Counted from the first letter of the stretch, positions 40,860 to 50,789 are shown. The stretch is 64,000 nucleotides of DNA from Acinetobacter portensis (GCF_023158935.1 NZ_CP096120.1:2294001-2358000), one strand, 5' to 3'. Program-made: numbers and translations. Notes: generated by a model not told the origin, from the letters alone.

Positions 40860-41110
40860 GTAAGCGCTCCTTCAATTTCAATTTTTTCAGCTTCAACTTT
40901 ACGTAGGGCAAAACGAGTAAATCCAACTTGAATTAAAATTGGATCTCCGCCAAAAACACCTTTAGTAATTACCTGAACTTTCGTACCAGGAATAAAACCA
41001 AGTGTCTCCAAGCGACTTGCTACAAGATCTGGTGAACTTGTATCATTCGTTTCACGATGTACTTGTTGAATGACAGCAGATTGTTTAACTTTCAAATCAG
41101 ATAGGCGCAC
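40856..41110 (-). CDS. feoA: FeoA, SH3-like ferrous iron uptake protein
   Basis: 84 residues, small cytoplasmic SH3-like protein, MRLSDLKVKQSAVIQQVH, with SRLETLGFIPGTKVQVITKG typical of FeoA. Supports FeoB. First gene of the feoA-feoB-Cys-rich peptide operon; Fur-like sites lie 39-90 nt upstream. Confidence 0.95.
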   Translation of the reverse strand: MRLSDLKVKQSAVIQQVHRETNDTSSPDLVASRLETLGFIPGTKVQVITKGVFGGDPILIQVGFTRFALRKVEAEKIEIEGALT

Positions 41111-41148
41111 GCGTCTAACCCTTTACGTTTTTTGAACAGTATACATTC

Positions 41149-41195
41149 AAATGAGAATAATTCACAAATCTGATTTGATTATGATTCGCATCTAT
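41149..41195 (-). promoter_or_regulatory. two Fur-box-like sites upstream of feoA
   Basis: AAATGAGAATAATTCACAA (41149-41167) and GATTATGATTCGCATCTAT (41177-41195) both resemble the 19-bp Fur consensus of alternating GATAAT/ATTATC hexamers. Iron-dependent repression of feo by Fur is well known in relatives. No spacing or binding calculation was possible here. Confidence 0.5.
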
Positions 41196-41287
41196 TTTAT
41201 ACAGCATCGACAGTCCCCCATAATTAAATTACAGTGTGAAAAATCAATAATTTTATCGATTTGAAATACTTAAAAGTTGATTCAAAC

Positions 41288-42205
41288 ATGTTAAACAAAA
41301 AGCCTCGTATACCCACCGCTGTAAGCATTCCAGAAGAATTTAGTTTTCTACAAGGCTTTAGAGACTACCTAATTGCTCAAACTGTGAGCCCGCATACCCG
41401 AAATGCGTATTTATCTGACCTTATTCAAGCGGGAGAGCTACATCAATCTTCCATGCCTAATTGGACGAGTGATGATATTTCCGATGTACTTTTAGATTTA
41501 ACTAAACAAGGTAAAAGTCCAAGATCTATTGCACGTACGCTTTCTGCATTACGTTCTTTTTTTAAATTTTTAAGAGAACAGAAACTTCGTAGTGATAATC
41601 CTGTTGCAACGCATAAGACCCCCAAGCTTGGTCGTGCTTTACCAAAAGATTTATCTGAACAAGATGTTGAAGCTTTAATTCATGCACCTGATACAAATAC
41701 AGCGCTAGGTTTGCGCGATCGAGCAATGTTCGAGGTTTTATATGCGTGTGGCTTACGTGTTTCTGAACTCATTAATTTACGTTTAGAACTCATTAATTTA
41801 AAACAAGGCTATGTACGCATTGTTGGTAAAGGGAATAAAGAACGCCTTGTACCTTTAGGACAAGTTGCATCTGATTGGATTGAACAATATTTAAATATTG
41901 CACGCCCTGCGCTTCATAAAAGCTCAACCGATTATTTATTTTTAACGCAACATGGCGGCATTATGAGCCGACAAAATTTTTGGTACGCAATTAAACGCTA
42001 TGCTTTGCAAGCAGGAATCTCAACAGAGCTTTCGCCACATACGCTTAGACATGCATTCGCAACTCATTTGTTAAACCATGGTGCAGACTTGCGCGTTGTC
42101 CAAATGTTATTGGGTCATAGTGATTTATCAACCACACAAATTTACACACATGTCGCGCAAGTGCGTATGCAACAACTGCATGCACAGCACCATCCACGTG
42201 CCTAG
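41288..42205 (+). CDS. xerD: site-specific tyrosine recombinase XerD
   Basis: Resolves chromosome dimers at dif with XerC and FtsK. 305 residues from ATG 41288 (MLNKKPRIPTAV); the frame extends nine codons upstream to a TTG. The catalytic tetrad is seen in CGLRVSELINLR (Arg), SPHTLRHAFATHLL (His, Arg) and TTQIYTHV (Tyr). XerD rather than XerC is inferred from the following dsbC-hom-thrC genes, the conserved context of xerD in Pseudomonas. Confidence 0.93.
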   Translation: MLNKKPRIPTAVSIPEEFSFLQGFRDYLIAQTVSPHTRNAYLSDLIQAGELHQSSMPNWTSDDISDVLLDLTKQGKSPRSIARTLSALRSFFKFLREQKLRSDNPVATHKTPKLGRALPKDLSEQDVEALIHAPDTNTALGLRDRAMFEVLYACGLRVSELINLRLELINLKQGYVRIVGKGNKERLVPLGQVASDWIEQYLNIARPALHKSSTDYLFLTQHGGIMSRQNFWYAIKRYALQAGISTELSPHTLRHAFATHLLNHGADLRVVQMLLGHSDLSTTQIYTHVAQVRMQQLHAQHHPRA

Positions 42206-42309
42206 ATACACAACGATTGCATTTATTAGACTAAGAAGTTCTATATAGAGTTCAGAATTTTGATATTCTATTTGCCTATTTTATATCTACAAAGAAGAAA
42301 GGGTTACCT

Positions 42310-43125
42310 ATGACTTTTACCCGCTCTAAACTTTTTATCGCATCTGCTCTTGCGACAACTGTTGCTTTAAGTGCTTGTTCAAATGCAAATAACGATGAAA
42401 ATAAGCAAGCTCCTTTAACTGCGAGTACGCCTGCTACGGGTGAAGCTTCAAATCTTTCTGAAAGAAATGCACAACAACGCTTAATAACAACTTTGGGTGA
42501 GCATTTCAAAAAAGTAGGTATTCCTGCCAAAGTTTTAGATGTTAAAGCAACCGAAGTGCCTAATTTATATTGGGTAAGCTTAGAAGGTATGCCTTCTGTA
42601 TACGCAACGAGCGACGGTAAATATATTATTCAGGGCGATATTGTCCGTTTAGGCGATAAACAACTGCATAACGTAAGTGACAGCCTTCAAGCCGAAGTAA
42701 ATAAGCAATTACTTTCTCAATTAAATAAAAAAGATTTAATTGTTTATAAAGCTAAAGGCAAAACTAAGCATGTTGTATATGTCTTTACCGATGTAAGTTG
42801 CCCTTATTGCCACAAATTACATGAACATATGAACGAAATTAATGCTAAAGGTATTGAAGTTCGTTATATCGCATGGCCTCGTGGCGAACAATTCATGCCA
42901 ACAATGGAAAGCGTATGGTGTAGTTCAGACCGCCAAGCTGCGTTTAACCGCGCAATTAGAAATGAACAATTAGAACCTGCAACGTGTAAAAATCCTGTTC
43001 AAGATCAATATAAATTAGGCTTAAACATGGGCGTAAATGGTACACCTGCAATTTACAATCAAGAAGGTGTTTACCTTGGTGGCTACCTAACTCCAGAAGA
43101 GTTAGACACCCGCTTAAATAACTAA
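42310..43125 (+). CDS. dsbC: thiol:disulfide interchange protein DsbC
   Basis: Periplasmic disulfide isomerase. 271 residues. Thioredoxin-like active site CPYC in YVFTDVSCPYCHKLHEHM. The N-terminal dimerisation domain lies at ~55-125, and the second structural disulfide is in VWCSSDR and PATCKNP. Unusually the signal ends LSAC (Cys ~23), a lipobox, implying a membrane-attached lipoprotein rather than a soluble dimer. Lies between xerD and hom. Confidence 0.92.
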   Translation: MTFTRSKLFIASALATTVALSACSNANNDENKQAPLTASTPATGEASNLSERNAQQRLITTLGEHFKKVGIPAKVLDVKATEVPNLYWVSLEGMPSVYATSDGKYIIQGDIVRLGDKQLHNVSDSLQAEVNKQLLSQLNKKDLIVYKAKGKTKHVVYVFTDVSCPYCHKLHEHMNEINAKGIEVRYIAWPRGEQFMPTMESVWCSSDRQAAFNRAIRNEQLEPATCKNPVQDQYKLGLNMGVNGTPAIYNQEGVYLGGYLTPEELDTRLNN

Positions 43126-43248
43126 TTTTTATATATTAAATTACTGCTTTTTATGGGTAAAGATAAAGTTATTTTTACCCTAGAGTATCAGCGTTTTTTT
43201 AGCTATGATCTAAGCTCGCTTATAACCGATTAAATTTTGGAGTGTGAC

Positions 43249-44553
43249 GTGAAACCAGTTCGTCTGGCTATACTCGGTCTAGGAACCGTAGGTGGTGGAG
43301 CCCTTAAACTATTACAAGAAAACGCTGCTGAAATTAGACGTCGCACCGATCGTGAAATTCAAATTACGCATGTTGGTACTCGTCGTCCACGTCCAGATCT
43401 AAACCTTGCAGATTCCGTAAAACAAAGCGCTGATTTAATGGACATTGTTCGTCAGCCCGATGTTGATGTTGTTGTTGAAGTTATGGGTGGAATCCATCCT
43501 GCTTACGAACTCATCATGGAAGCAATGAAACACGGTAAGCATGTCGTTACTGCGAACAAAGCTTTGCTTGCTGAACATGGTACTGCCCTGTTTAAAGCTG
43601 CCGATGAATATAAAGTACAAATTGCATATGAAGCGGCAGTTGCTGGCGGTATTCCAATTATTAAAGTCATTCGTGAGGGCTTAGCAGCAAACCGTATCGA
43701 TTGGTTAGCTGGCATTATTAATGGTACGGGTAACTTCATCTTGTCAGAAATGCGCGAGAAAGGACGTACTTTTGACGATGTACTGAAAGAAGCGCAAGAA
43801 CTTGGCTATGCAGAAGCAGATCCAACTTTTGACGTTGAAGGCATTGATGCTGCACACAAGTTAACGCTACTTGCTTCAATTGCTTTTGGTATTCCTTTAC
43901 AGTTTGATAAAGTCTTTACTGAAGGCATTAGCAAAATTACAGCACAAGATGTTAAATACGCAGAAGAATTAGGTTTCCGTATTAAACATTTAGGTATTGC
44001 TCGTCGTGCTGAAACAGGAATTGAACTTCGTGTTCACCCAACTCTAATTCCTGCTGAAGAATTATTGGCAAACGTAAATGGCGTTAAAAATGCTGTACTT
44101 GTGCAGTCAAACGCTGTTGGTCCAACGTTGTATTATGGCGCGGGCGCAGGGGCAGGTCCTACAGCATCAGCTGTTGTAGCAGATATTGTAGATATTGTAC
44201 GTGACATCATTTACACAGAAGATGGTGCAGGCACAATTCCTCAATTAGCATTTGAAAATCTCACAGACTTGCCTATTTTAAGCCGTGAAGAAATGACGAC
44301 TGGCTACTACATCCGTATCAATGCCGACGATCAAACTGGTGTACTTGCAGAAGTTACTTCTATTTTAAGTCGTAATGGCATTAGCATTGATGCCATCATG
44401 CAACAGTCACGCTTAAAAGACCTCATTCCTATTGTTATCCTGACAGATCCTGTTAAGGAAGCGAAAATGGATGAAGCGTTAAAGCAAATTCAAGCACTTC
44501 CAGTGATTCATGGCGAAATTGTACGAATTCGTTTAGAATCGCTTGATAATTAA
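43249..44553 (+). CDS. hom: homoserine dehydrogenase
   Basis: Reduces aspartate semialdehyde to homoserine. 434 residues from GTG 43249 (VKPVRLAILGLGTVGGG), six nt after GGAG. NAD(P) site GLGTVGGG, catalytic region EAAVAGGIPIIKVIREGLAA and GTGNFILSEM, and a C-terminal ACT domain (YYIRINADDQTGVLAEVTSI) for feedback control by threonine. Monofunctional, without aspartokinase. Confidence 0.97.
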   Translation: MKPVRLAILGLGTVGGGALKLLQENAAEIRRRTDREIQITHVGTRRPRPDLNLADSVKQSADLMDIVRQPDVDVVVEVMGGIHPAYELIMEAMKHGKHVVTANKALLAEHGTALFKAADEYKVQIAYEAAVAGGIPIIKVIREGLAANRIDWLAGIINGTGNFILSEMREKGRTFDDVLKEAQELGYAEADPTFDVEGIDAAHKLTLLASIAFGIPLQFDKVFTEGISKITAQDVKYAEELGFRIKHLGIARRAETGIELRVHPTLIPAEELLANVNGVKNAVLVQSNAVGPTLYYGAGAGAGPTASAVVADIVDIVRDIIYTEDGAGTIPQLAFENLTDLPILSREEMTTGYYIRINADDQTGVLAEVTSILSRNGISIDAIMQQSRLKDLIPIVILTDPVKEAKMDEALKQIQALPVIHGEIVRIRLESLDN

Positions 44554-44609
44554 TCGGGTTGGGGGAGTATTTCCCCTCGCCAAGCACTATCCACAATTGG
44601 AACATCATC

Positions 44610-45749
44610 ATGTCGAATGCCAATCGTTATACTGGTTTAGTTGACCGCTATCGCGACCGTTTACCAGTGTCTGCAACTACCCCTGCCGTATCACTAGGCG
44701 AAGGTAATACCCCACTGATTAAGCTTGCGAATATTCCGCGCATTATTGGCAAAAATGTTGAAATTTATGTGAAGTATGAAGGCTTAAACCCGACTGGTTC
44801 ATTTAAAGACCGTGGTATGACCATGGCTGTAACAAAAGCTGCTGAAGAAGGCTCTAAAGCAATTATCTGTGCATCTACAGGTAACACTTCAGCTGCGGCG
44901 GCTGCCTATGCTGCTCGTGCGGGTATGAAAGCGTTTGTTTTAATCCCTGAAGGCAAAATTGCCATGGGTAAAATGGCGCAAGCGATGATGTATGGTGCAA
45001 TCACTATGCAAATTCGCGGTAACTTTGACGATGGTATGCGCCTTGTTAAAGAAATTGCAGACAAAGCACCTGTAACAATTGTGAACTCAATCAACCCTTA
45101 CCGTTTGCAAGGTCAAAAAACCATTGCTTACGAAATTGTTGATGAACTAGGTCGTGCACCTGACTATCACTGCTTACCAGTAGGTAACGCAGGTAACATC
45201 ACTGCACACTGGATGGGTTATACAGAAGCTGTTGCAAACCAACCTGCTGGTGAGTTTGAACAAGTTGTTTATGATCCTGCAACTGATGCATTCACAGGTC
45301 CAAAACCTGCCGGCTTACCAATTATGGCAGGTTACCAAGCTTCTGGTGCTGCTCCATTCTTACGTGGTGCTCCTGTTGAAAACCCTGAAACTGTAGCAAC
45401 TGCAATTCGTATTGGTAATCCACAAAGTTGGAACCATGCAAAAGCTGTAGTCCGTGATTCAAATGGTTGGTTCGATGAACTTACTGATGCTGAAATTTTA
45501 GAAGCACAACGTTTGCTTTCTATGTATGAAGGCGTATTTGTTGAGCCTGCTTCTGCTGCTTCAGTAGGTGGTGCAATCCGTGATATTAAAGCGGGTAAAA
45601 TCAAAGAAGGTTCAGTGATTGTTTGTACTGTTACAGGTAACGGCCTGAAAGATCCTGATACAGCAATCAAACAATGTTCTGATGCTGTAATGCTTTCAAT
45701 TGATGCAACTTTAGATCAAGTTCGCGATTCAATTTTATCTAATATGTAA
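44610..45749 (+). CDS. thrC: threonine synthase
   Basis: PLP enzyme converting O-phosphohomoserine to threonine. 379 residues from ATG 44610 (MSNANRYTGLVDRYRDRL); the frame is open 17 codons upstream without a ribosome site. The PLP lysine is in NPTGSFKDRGMT. Follows hom by 56 nt and ends at a strong terminator, so hom-thrC form the end of a transcript. Confidence 0.97.
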   Translation: MSNANRYTGLVDRYRDRLPVSATTPAVSLGEGNTPLIKLANIPRIIGKNVEIYVKYEGLNPTGSFKDRGMTMAVTKAAEEGSKAIICASTGNTSAAAAAYAARAGMKAFVLIPEGKIAMGKMAQAMMYGAITMQIRGNFDDGMRLVKEIADKAPVTIVNSINPYRLQGQKTIAYEIVDELGRAPDYHCLPVGNAGNITAHWMGYTEAVANQPAGEFEQVVYDPATDAFTGPKPAGLPIMAGYQASGAAPFLRGAPVENPETVATAIRIGNPQSWNHAKAVVRDSNGWFDELTDAEILEAQRLLSMYEGVFVEPASAASVGGAIRDIKAGKIKEGSVIVCTVTGNGLKDPDTAIKQCSDAVMLSIDATLDQVRDSILSNM

Positions 45750-45770
45750 TTTATTTTAGATAATTAGATC

Positions 45771-45802
45771 AAAAAAATCCCTGCAAATGCAGGGATTTTT
45801 TT
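45771..45802 (+). terminator. terminator after thrC
   Basis: CCCTGC-aaat-GCAGGG preceded by AAAAAAAT and followed by ATTTTTTT. Symmetric, so it could also act on pbpG transcripts from the other side. Confidence 0.9.
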
Positions 45803-45854
45803 ATAGAAAATCTTTAAGTGTTGAGTCAACTCAAAGATCTTCTTAAATTAGAAA

Positions 45855-46913
45855 TTAAATGCTTTTTGGTAATTGGCTTGCCCAGTTCATTAGGCGAATA
45901 GCATCGTTATTACGTGCTTGGGTATTGTTTGCACCTAAAATAACAACAACTGCAGGACGATTATTTAACGTGGTATGCATTACAACGCAACGACCAGCTT
46001 CGTTAATATATCCAGTCTTAGAAATATTAATATTCCAACCGCCATTACGTACTAAAGAGTTCGTATTGTTTGACTTCAATACACGGTAACCCAAATTAAA
46101 ATCATAACTTGGTGTTGTAGAGAATTGACGAATCACACTGTATTGAGATGCAGCAGAAACTAAAATACCCAAATCACGTGCAGAAGATACATTACGTGGG
46201 TCTAAACCGCTCGATTCAACATAATGAGTCGATGTCATACCCAAACTACGCGCTTTTGCATTCATCGCGGCATAAAATGCATTACGCCCACCTGGATATG
46301 TACGCGCTAAAGCAGCCGCAGCAGGATTTTCTGACTTCATTAAAGCAAACAATAAGGCTTCGGCACGATTCATTTTATCGCCAACACGTAAAGTAGAACT
46401 AGAGTTCTTACCGCCTGCACCTGCGAAATCAATTTGCTGTAAAGTAATTTGCTCTGACATATTTAAACGAGCATCTGCCGTTACAACAGCTGTCATTAAT
46501 TTTGTAATAGATGCAATAGGAAGTGATGTATTGGTATTCTTGCCAAATAATACTTCACCCGTTTGTGCATCCATAATTAAAGCAGCACGAGCACTTACAG
46601 TAGGCTGATCAGAAAAATTAGAAGTATCTACAATTTGTACTGTTTTAGGTGTAGATTGAGCAGCAGCTCCGCTACGAACAGTTGTAGTTACATTCACCGA
46701 GCCTTTAGGTGATGGCTCGTTAAATGATGATGCTGAATTTGCAGAAACATCCCCATTTAACAATAAATTAGCTTCTTCAGATGACCAACTAATATTTGCT
46801 TGACCTGAATTCCCAGAAGAATTCATTACTATTTCAGCAAAACCAGTTGAACTCATACAAAGCAGTAATGATGCACCCAAAGCATTCATTAGCAGTTTTT
46901 TAGTATTTTTCAC
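45855..46913 (-). CDS. pbpG: D-alanyl-D-alanine endopeptidase (PBP7/8 type)
   Basis: 352 residues. A signal peptide (MKNTKKLLMNALGASLLLC...) is followed by a low-complexity Ser/Asn linker to ~residue 100. The S11 peptidase domain has SxxK as SITK in PIASITKLMTAVV, the SxN motif in SENPAAAALARTYPGG and KTG in ISKTGYINEAGRC. Such enzymes cut DD-crosslinks in peptidoglycan. Alone and convergent to thrC. Confidence 0.93.
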   Translation of the reverse strand: MKNTKKLLMNALGASLLLCMSSTGFAEIVMNSSGNSGQANISWSSEEANLLLNGDVSANSASSFNEPSPKGSVNVTTTVRSGAAAQSTPKTVQIVDTSNFSDQPTVSARAALIMDAQTGEVLFGKNTNTSLPIASITKLMTAVVTADARLNMSEQITLQQIDFAGAGGKNSSSTLRVGDKMNRAEALLFALMKSENPAAAALARTYPGGRNAFYAAMNAKARSLGMTSTHYVESSGLDPRNVSSARDLGILVSAASQYSVIRQFSTTPSYDFNLGYRVLKSNNTNSLVRNGGWNINISKTGYINEAGRCVVMHTTLNNRPAVVVILGANNTQARNNDAIRLMNWASQLPKSI

Positions 46914-47130
46914 GAATATTTACTCAACTTATGGAGGTAATATACATTTGCTTATTACCTCAAATATGCCTTACATTTAACACAAATAATGAGCAATAGA
47001 CAGCTCATTAGCAATTGCATACATGTTTTCAATTAATATTGATAATAGGATTGCTAATTTTGCCATTTCATTGCAAGCTTATTTTGCGATATGTAACAAA
47101 AAAGATGAATAAACTAGAGGGAGATTGCGG

Positions 47131-47766
47131 GTGATCACAGTTTTAGTAGTAGATGATCATGAATTAGTGCGTACTGGCATTTGTCGGATGCTAGAAGACC
47201 ATGCTGAAATTGATGTCATTGGCCAAGCTGAATCTGGTGAAGAAGCAATTAATCTTATCCGTCAAAATGCCCCAAATGTTGTTCTGCTTGATGTAAATAT
47301 GCCTGGTATTGGTGGTGTTGAAACAACACGCCGCTTATTACAGTCATCACCAGACACAAAAGTCATTGCAGTCAGTGGTTTAGCTGAAGAACCGTATCCT
47401 TCATTATTATTAAAAGCAGGTGCGAAAGGCTACATTACAAAAGGTGCACCTGTTACAGAAATGGTACGTGCAATTAATAAGGTTATGCAAGGTGGTAAAT
47501 ACTTTAGTGCCGATATTGCGGAACAGTTAGCAAGTTCATATTTATCAGATACTCAGCAGTCTCCTTTCGACAGCTTATCTGAACGTGAAATGCAAGTTGC
47601 AATGATGGTTGTAAACTGTATTAGCACTCAAGAGATTGCAGATAAACTCTTTGTAAGCGTAAAAACTGTAAATACTTACCGCTATCGAATTTTTGAAAAA
47701 CTAAGTATTGATAGTGATGTAAAACTCACACATTTAGCAATGCGTTATGGCTTAATAAAACCTTAA
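47131..47766 (+). CDS. gacA: NarL/FixJ-type response regulator (GacA/UvrY-like)
   Basis: 211 residues from GTG 47131 (VITVLVVDDHELVRTG), spaced from GGGAGA; a TTG two codons earlier is too close. The receiver has phospho-Asp in VLLDVNMPGIGG and Lys in YITKGAP. The LuxR-type HTH contains LSEREMQVAMMVVNCISTQE and VKTVNTYRYRIFEKL. Sequence resembles GacA, partner of the GacS/BarA kinase, which is not in the window. Confidence 0.88.
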   Translation: MITVLVVDDHELVRTGICRMLEDHAEIDVIGQAESGEEAINLIRQNAPNVVLLDVNMPGIGGVETTRRLLQSSPDTKVIAVSGLAEEPYPSLLLKAGAKGYITKGAPVTEMVRAINKVMQGGKYFSADIAEQLASSYLSDTQQSPFDSLSEREMQVAMMVVNCISTQEIADKLFVSVKTVNTYRYRIFEKLSIDSDVKLTHLAMRYGLIKP

Positions 47767-47792
47767 ATAACGTCTGAGTAACGTATAGGCTT

Positions 47793-49361
47793 ATGTATTC
47801 TAATTACAGTAATTCTGAGCACAACAGATACAGATTGGGGTTATGGTATGGAACATACCGCCTCATCATTGCACTTTGTTTATTCTTCGTTTTCTTTTTG
47901 ACTTATCAGAACCTACAGCATGACTATGGTCATCCCTTACTGTATTTGTCATCTGTTAGCATTTACATTTTTTTAAGCCTTGCACAATTAGTCTTCTATA
48001 AATTTTATTCATTTCATATTGTTCGACAAATCACATTATTTTTCGCTATAGATGTCATACTTTTTAGCGCACTTACATTTGCTTCAGATGGCCCAAGTCT
48101 ACATATCAGCTTATTATTCGCAATTGCCATCTTTGCCGCATCTTTACTTTTAGAAGCCAAAAAAGCACTATTTATTACACTTGTCGCTGTTATTAGTGTC
48201 GTGTATCAGCAGTTTTTAAGTGGGCTTTTTTCTCTAGCCTCTCTAAATAATTTGAGTATTAGCGCACTTCTTGCAATTTTATTTATTGTTGTCTACATTA
48301 TTGGGCAACTTACGATCCGTCGATTTCAAGTACTTGAAAATTGGAGTTTTACTCAATCTTTAGAGATTAACAAACTACAAAATATTAACCGCTATATTCT
48401 CGAACAAATTGAAACCGGCTACTTAGTTTTAGATGAAAATTGTCATATTGCTCTAAGCAACCCCGCGGCTCGTGAATTACTTGGTATTAGTCCACTCTAT
48501 ACCATTGATCCATTTCCACTTTATAAAGCACAACCAGATTTGTTTGAAATTTTAAAATTTGATCAGCTTAAAGATGGCGAAAAATTCGAATTTGAATCGC
48601 AACAAAGTAATTCACATATTCACGTAAAGGTTCAAAAATTAATTGTACCTCACCAAACACTAACTCTCTTAGTGCTACAAGATTCAAAACGAATCAATCA
48701 ACATGCACAGCAACTTAAACTTGCATCTCTAGGGCAACTATCTGCAAGTATTGCCCATGAAATTCGTAATCCTCTTGCAACCATTGTCCAAGCAAATAAT
48801 CTTCTCGAGGGCAGCGACGATCTTCAACAAAAGCAACTCATAAAAATGGTGAACAAACAGGCTCAACGGATAGATAAAATTATTCATGACACTTTAAGCA
48901 TGGTCAAAAACAACGAAACACATACTTCAACCATTCATTTAAATACTTTTATACCTGCATTTATTCAAGATAATTTGCTTGATATTGCAGATAAAATTCA
49001 AGTGAATATAGAAGCATCTTCATTTATTAATTTTGATGAATCACAAATTCAACAAGTGCTTATTAATCTTATTCGAAATGCAATACGACACAATAATAAA
49101 GACAGAAGCCATATAGAATTAAATATTTATAGCCATGAGAGCTATATCAGACTTGATGTAATTGATTTTGGTGAAGGTATTTCGCATGAAAATATTCGCT
49201 CGCTATTTCAACCATTTTTTAGTACCGAAATCACAGGAACTGGTTTAGGATTATACTTATCGCATAGTTTTTGTGAGGCAAACCAAGCTAAACTGAGTTA
49301 TGTAGAAAAACAATGTGGGGCATGCTTTAGAATTGAATGCCCCCGTATAGTAATAAATTAG
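47793..49361 (+). CDS. pilS: type IV pilus sensor kinase PilS
   Basis: 522 residues. Five to six N-terminal membrane helices (~20-185), a PAS-like segment (~205-300), HisKA with H-box SASIAHEIRNPLATIVQ, and an ATPase domain with N-box LINLIRNAIRHN and GTGLGLYLSHSF. PilS senses PilA in the membrane in Pseudomonas and phosphorylates PilR. PilR follows 15 nt downstream. Confidence 0.93.
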   Translation: MYSNYSNSEHNRYRLGLWYGTYRLIIALCLFFVFFLTYQNLQHDYGHPLLYLSSVSIYIFLSLAQLVFYKFYSFHIVRQITLFFAIDVILFSALTFASDGPSLHISLLFAIAIFAASLLLEAKKALFITLVAVISVVYQQFLSGLFSLASLNNLSISALLAILFIVVYIIGQLTIRRFQVLENWSFTQSLEINKLQNINRYILEQIETGYLVLDENCHIALSNPAARELLGISPLYTIDPFPLYKAQPDLFEILKFDQLKDGEKFEFESQQSNSHIHVKVQKLIVPHQTLTLLVLQDSKRINQHAQQLKLASLGQLSASIAHEIRNPLATIVQANNLLEGSDDLQQKQLIKMVNKQAQRIDKIIHDTLSMVKNNETHTSTIHLNTFIPAFIQDNLLDIADKIQVNIEASSFINFDESQIQQVLINLIRNAIRHNNKDRSHIELNIYSHESYIRLDVIDFGEGISHENIRSLFQPFFSTEITGTGLGLYLSHSFCEANQAKLSYVEKQCGACFRIECPRIVIN

Positions 49362-49376
49362 TTTTGGGGAAATATT

Positions 49377-50789
49377 TTGGATTCAGCACCACTTATCTTA
49401 CTTGTTGATGACGAGGAAGATTTATGCACGCTTATGTCTATGACATTATCACGTATGGGCATGCACACACATGTTGCCCATAAAGTTAGTGAAGCAAAAG
49501 TATTACTCTCAAAAAATAATTATGATGCTTGCCTTACAGACTTCAATTTACCCGATGGGAATGGCGTAGAGCTTGTTGAGCATATTTCAAAAAACTATCC
49601 AAACATCCCAATTGCAGTGCTTACTGCTTATGGAAACATGGATCTTGCAATTTCTGCATTAAAAGCGGGTGCTTTTGATTTTGTAAATAAACCAATTAAG
49701 CAACAACACCTACAGCAACTTCTAGATAAAGCCCTAAATAAGCCTCTAGCATCTACCGAAAGTAATAATGAAAATTTACTTGAATATAAGATGCTCATTG
49801 GTCAATCGGCACCCATTCAGCAATTACGCTCAACCATTAAAAAAATAGCACGCTCTCAAGCACCTGTCTTTATTACAGGTGAATCTGGCACAGGTAAAGA
49901 AGTTGTTGCTAATTTAGTACACCGTTTAAGCAACCGTAATGAAGGACCTTTTATTGCCATTAATTGTGGTGCAATTCCATCAGATCTTATGGAAAGTGAG
50001 TTGTTTGGTCATAGAAAAGGAAGTTTTACGGGTGCAACTCAAGACAAGCAAGGTCTTATTCAATCTGCACATGGTGGTAGTTTGTTCTTAGATGAAATTG
50101 CAGAACTTCCTCTGAACATGCAAGTGAAACTACTTCGCGCAGTTCAAGAAAAACGCATTCGCCCAGTCGGTTCAGACACAGAAATTGATGTAGATTTTCG
50201 TGTTATAAGCGCAAGTCATCAAGACTTAGAAAGCATGGTACATCAAGGACGTTTCCGCCAAGATTTATTCTTTCGTATTCACGTGATGGATTTGGTTTTA
50301 CCCCCGCTTAGAGAGCGTGGTAATGATATTTTATTATTGGCAGAACACTTCATACAGCGTGTTTCTCAAGAGTGGCGCATTTCGCCCAAATACCTTTCAG
50401 ATAAAGCAAAAATCTTTTTACTTGAACAATATTATCCGGGAAATGTACGTGAATTAAGAAATATTATTGAACGTGCAATGACCTTAAGTGATGAGCAATC
50501 TATCGACCTTAAGCACTTACAAAGCACACCTCTAAAACAGTTTTCAATACAAATTGAAGAAAGCCCTGAAATAGTTGAAACATCGACAAATTCAGCGGGA
50601 GGTTCAACTAAATTGCCTGTTGAAGGCTTAGAAGCTTATTTAGAAAAAATTGAAAAAGAAATTCTGCTCAATGCTTTAAATTTAACGCATTGGAATAGAA
50701 CACTTGCAGCTAAAAAGTTAGGAATGACTTTTCGGTCTTTACGTTATCGCTTGAAAAAATTCGGGCTAGATACTGACGAAGAAGCTTAA
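49377..50789 (+). CDS. pilR: sigma-54-dependent regulator PilR
   Basis: NtrC-family activator of pilA transcription. 470 residues from TTG 49377 (LDSAPLILLVDDEEDL) with GGGGAA upstream. Receiver with Asp in CLTDFNLPDGNG; AAA+ domain with Walker A GESGTGKE, sigma-54 contact loop GSFTGA and Walker B GGSLFLDEI; Fis-type HTH at the C-terminus (NRTLAAKKLGMTFRSLRYRL). Its stop directly abuts the stop of convergent ctpA. Confidence 0.95.
   Translation: MDSAPLILLVDDEEDLCTLMSMTLSRMGMHTHVAHKVSEAKVLLSKNNYDACLTDFNLPDGNGVELVEHISKNYPNIPIAVLTAYGNMDLAISALKAGAFDFVNKPIKQQHLQQLLDKALNKPLASTESNNENLLEYKMLIGQSAPIQQLRSTIKKIARSQAPVFITGESGTGKEVVANLVHRLSNRNEGPFIAINCGAIPSDLMESELFGHRKGSFTGATQDKQGLIQSAHGGSLFLDEIAELPLNMQVKLLRAVQEKRIRPVGSDTEIDVDFRVISASHQDLESMVHQGRFRQDLFFRIHVMDLVLPPLRERGNDILLLAEHFIQRVSQEWRISPKYLSDKAKIFLLEQYYPGNVRELRNIIERAMTLSDEQSIDLKHLQSTPLKQFSIQIEESPEIVETSTNSAGGSTKLPVEGLEAYLEKIEKEILLNALNLTHWNRTLAAKKLGMTFRSLRYRLKKFGLDTDEEA

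Noticed and set aside
46987..47010. hairpin AATGAGC-(8 nt)-GCTCATT between pbpG and gacA
   Set aside because: A 7-bp stem with 8-nt loop and no U-tract is not unusual in AT-rich spacer; no further support.
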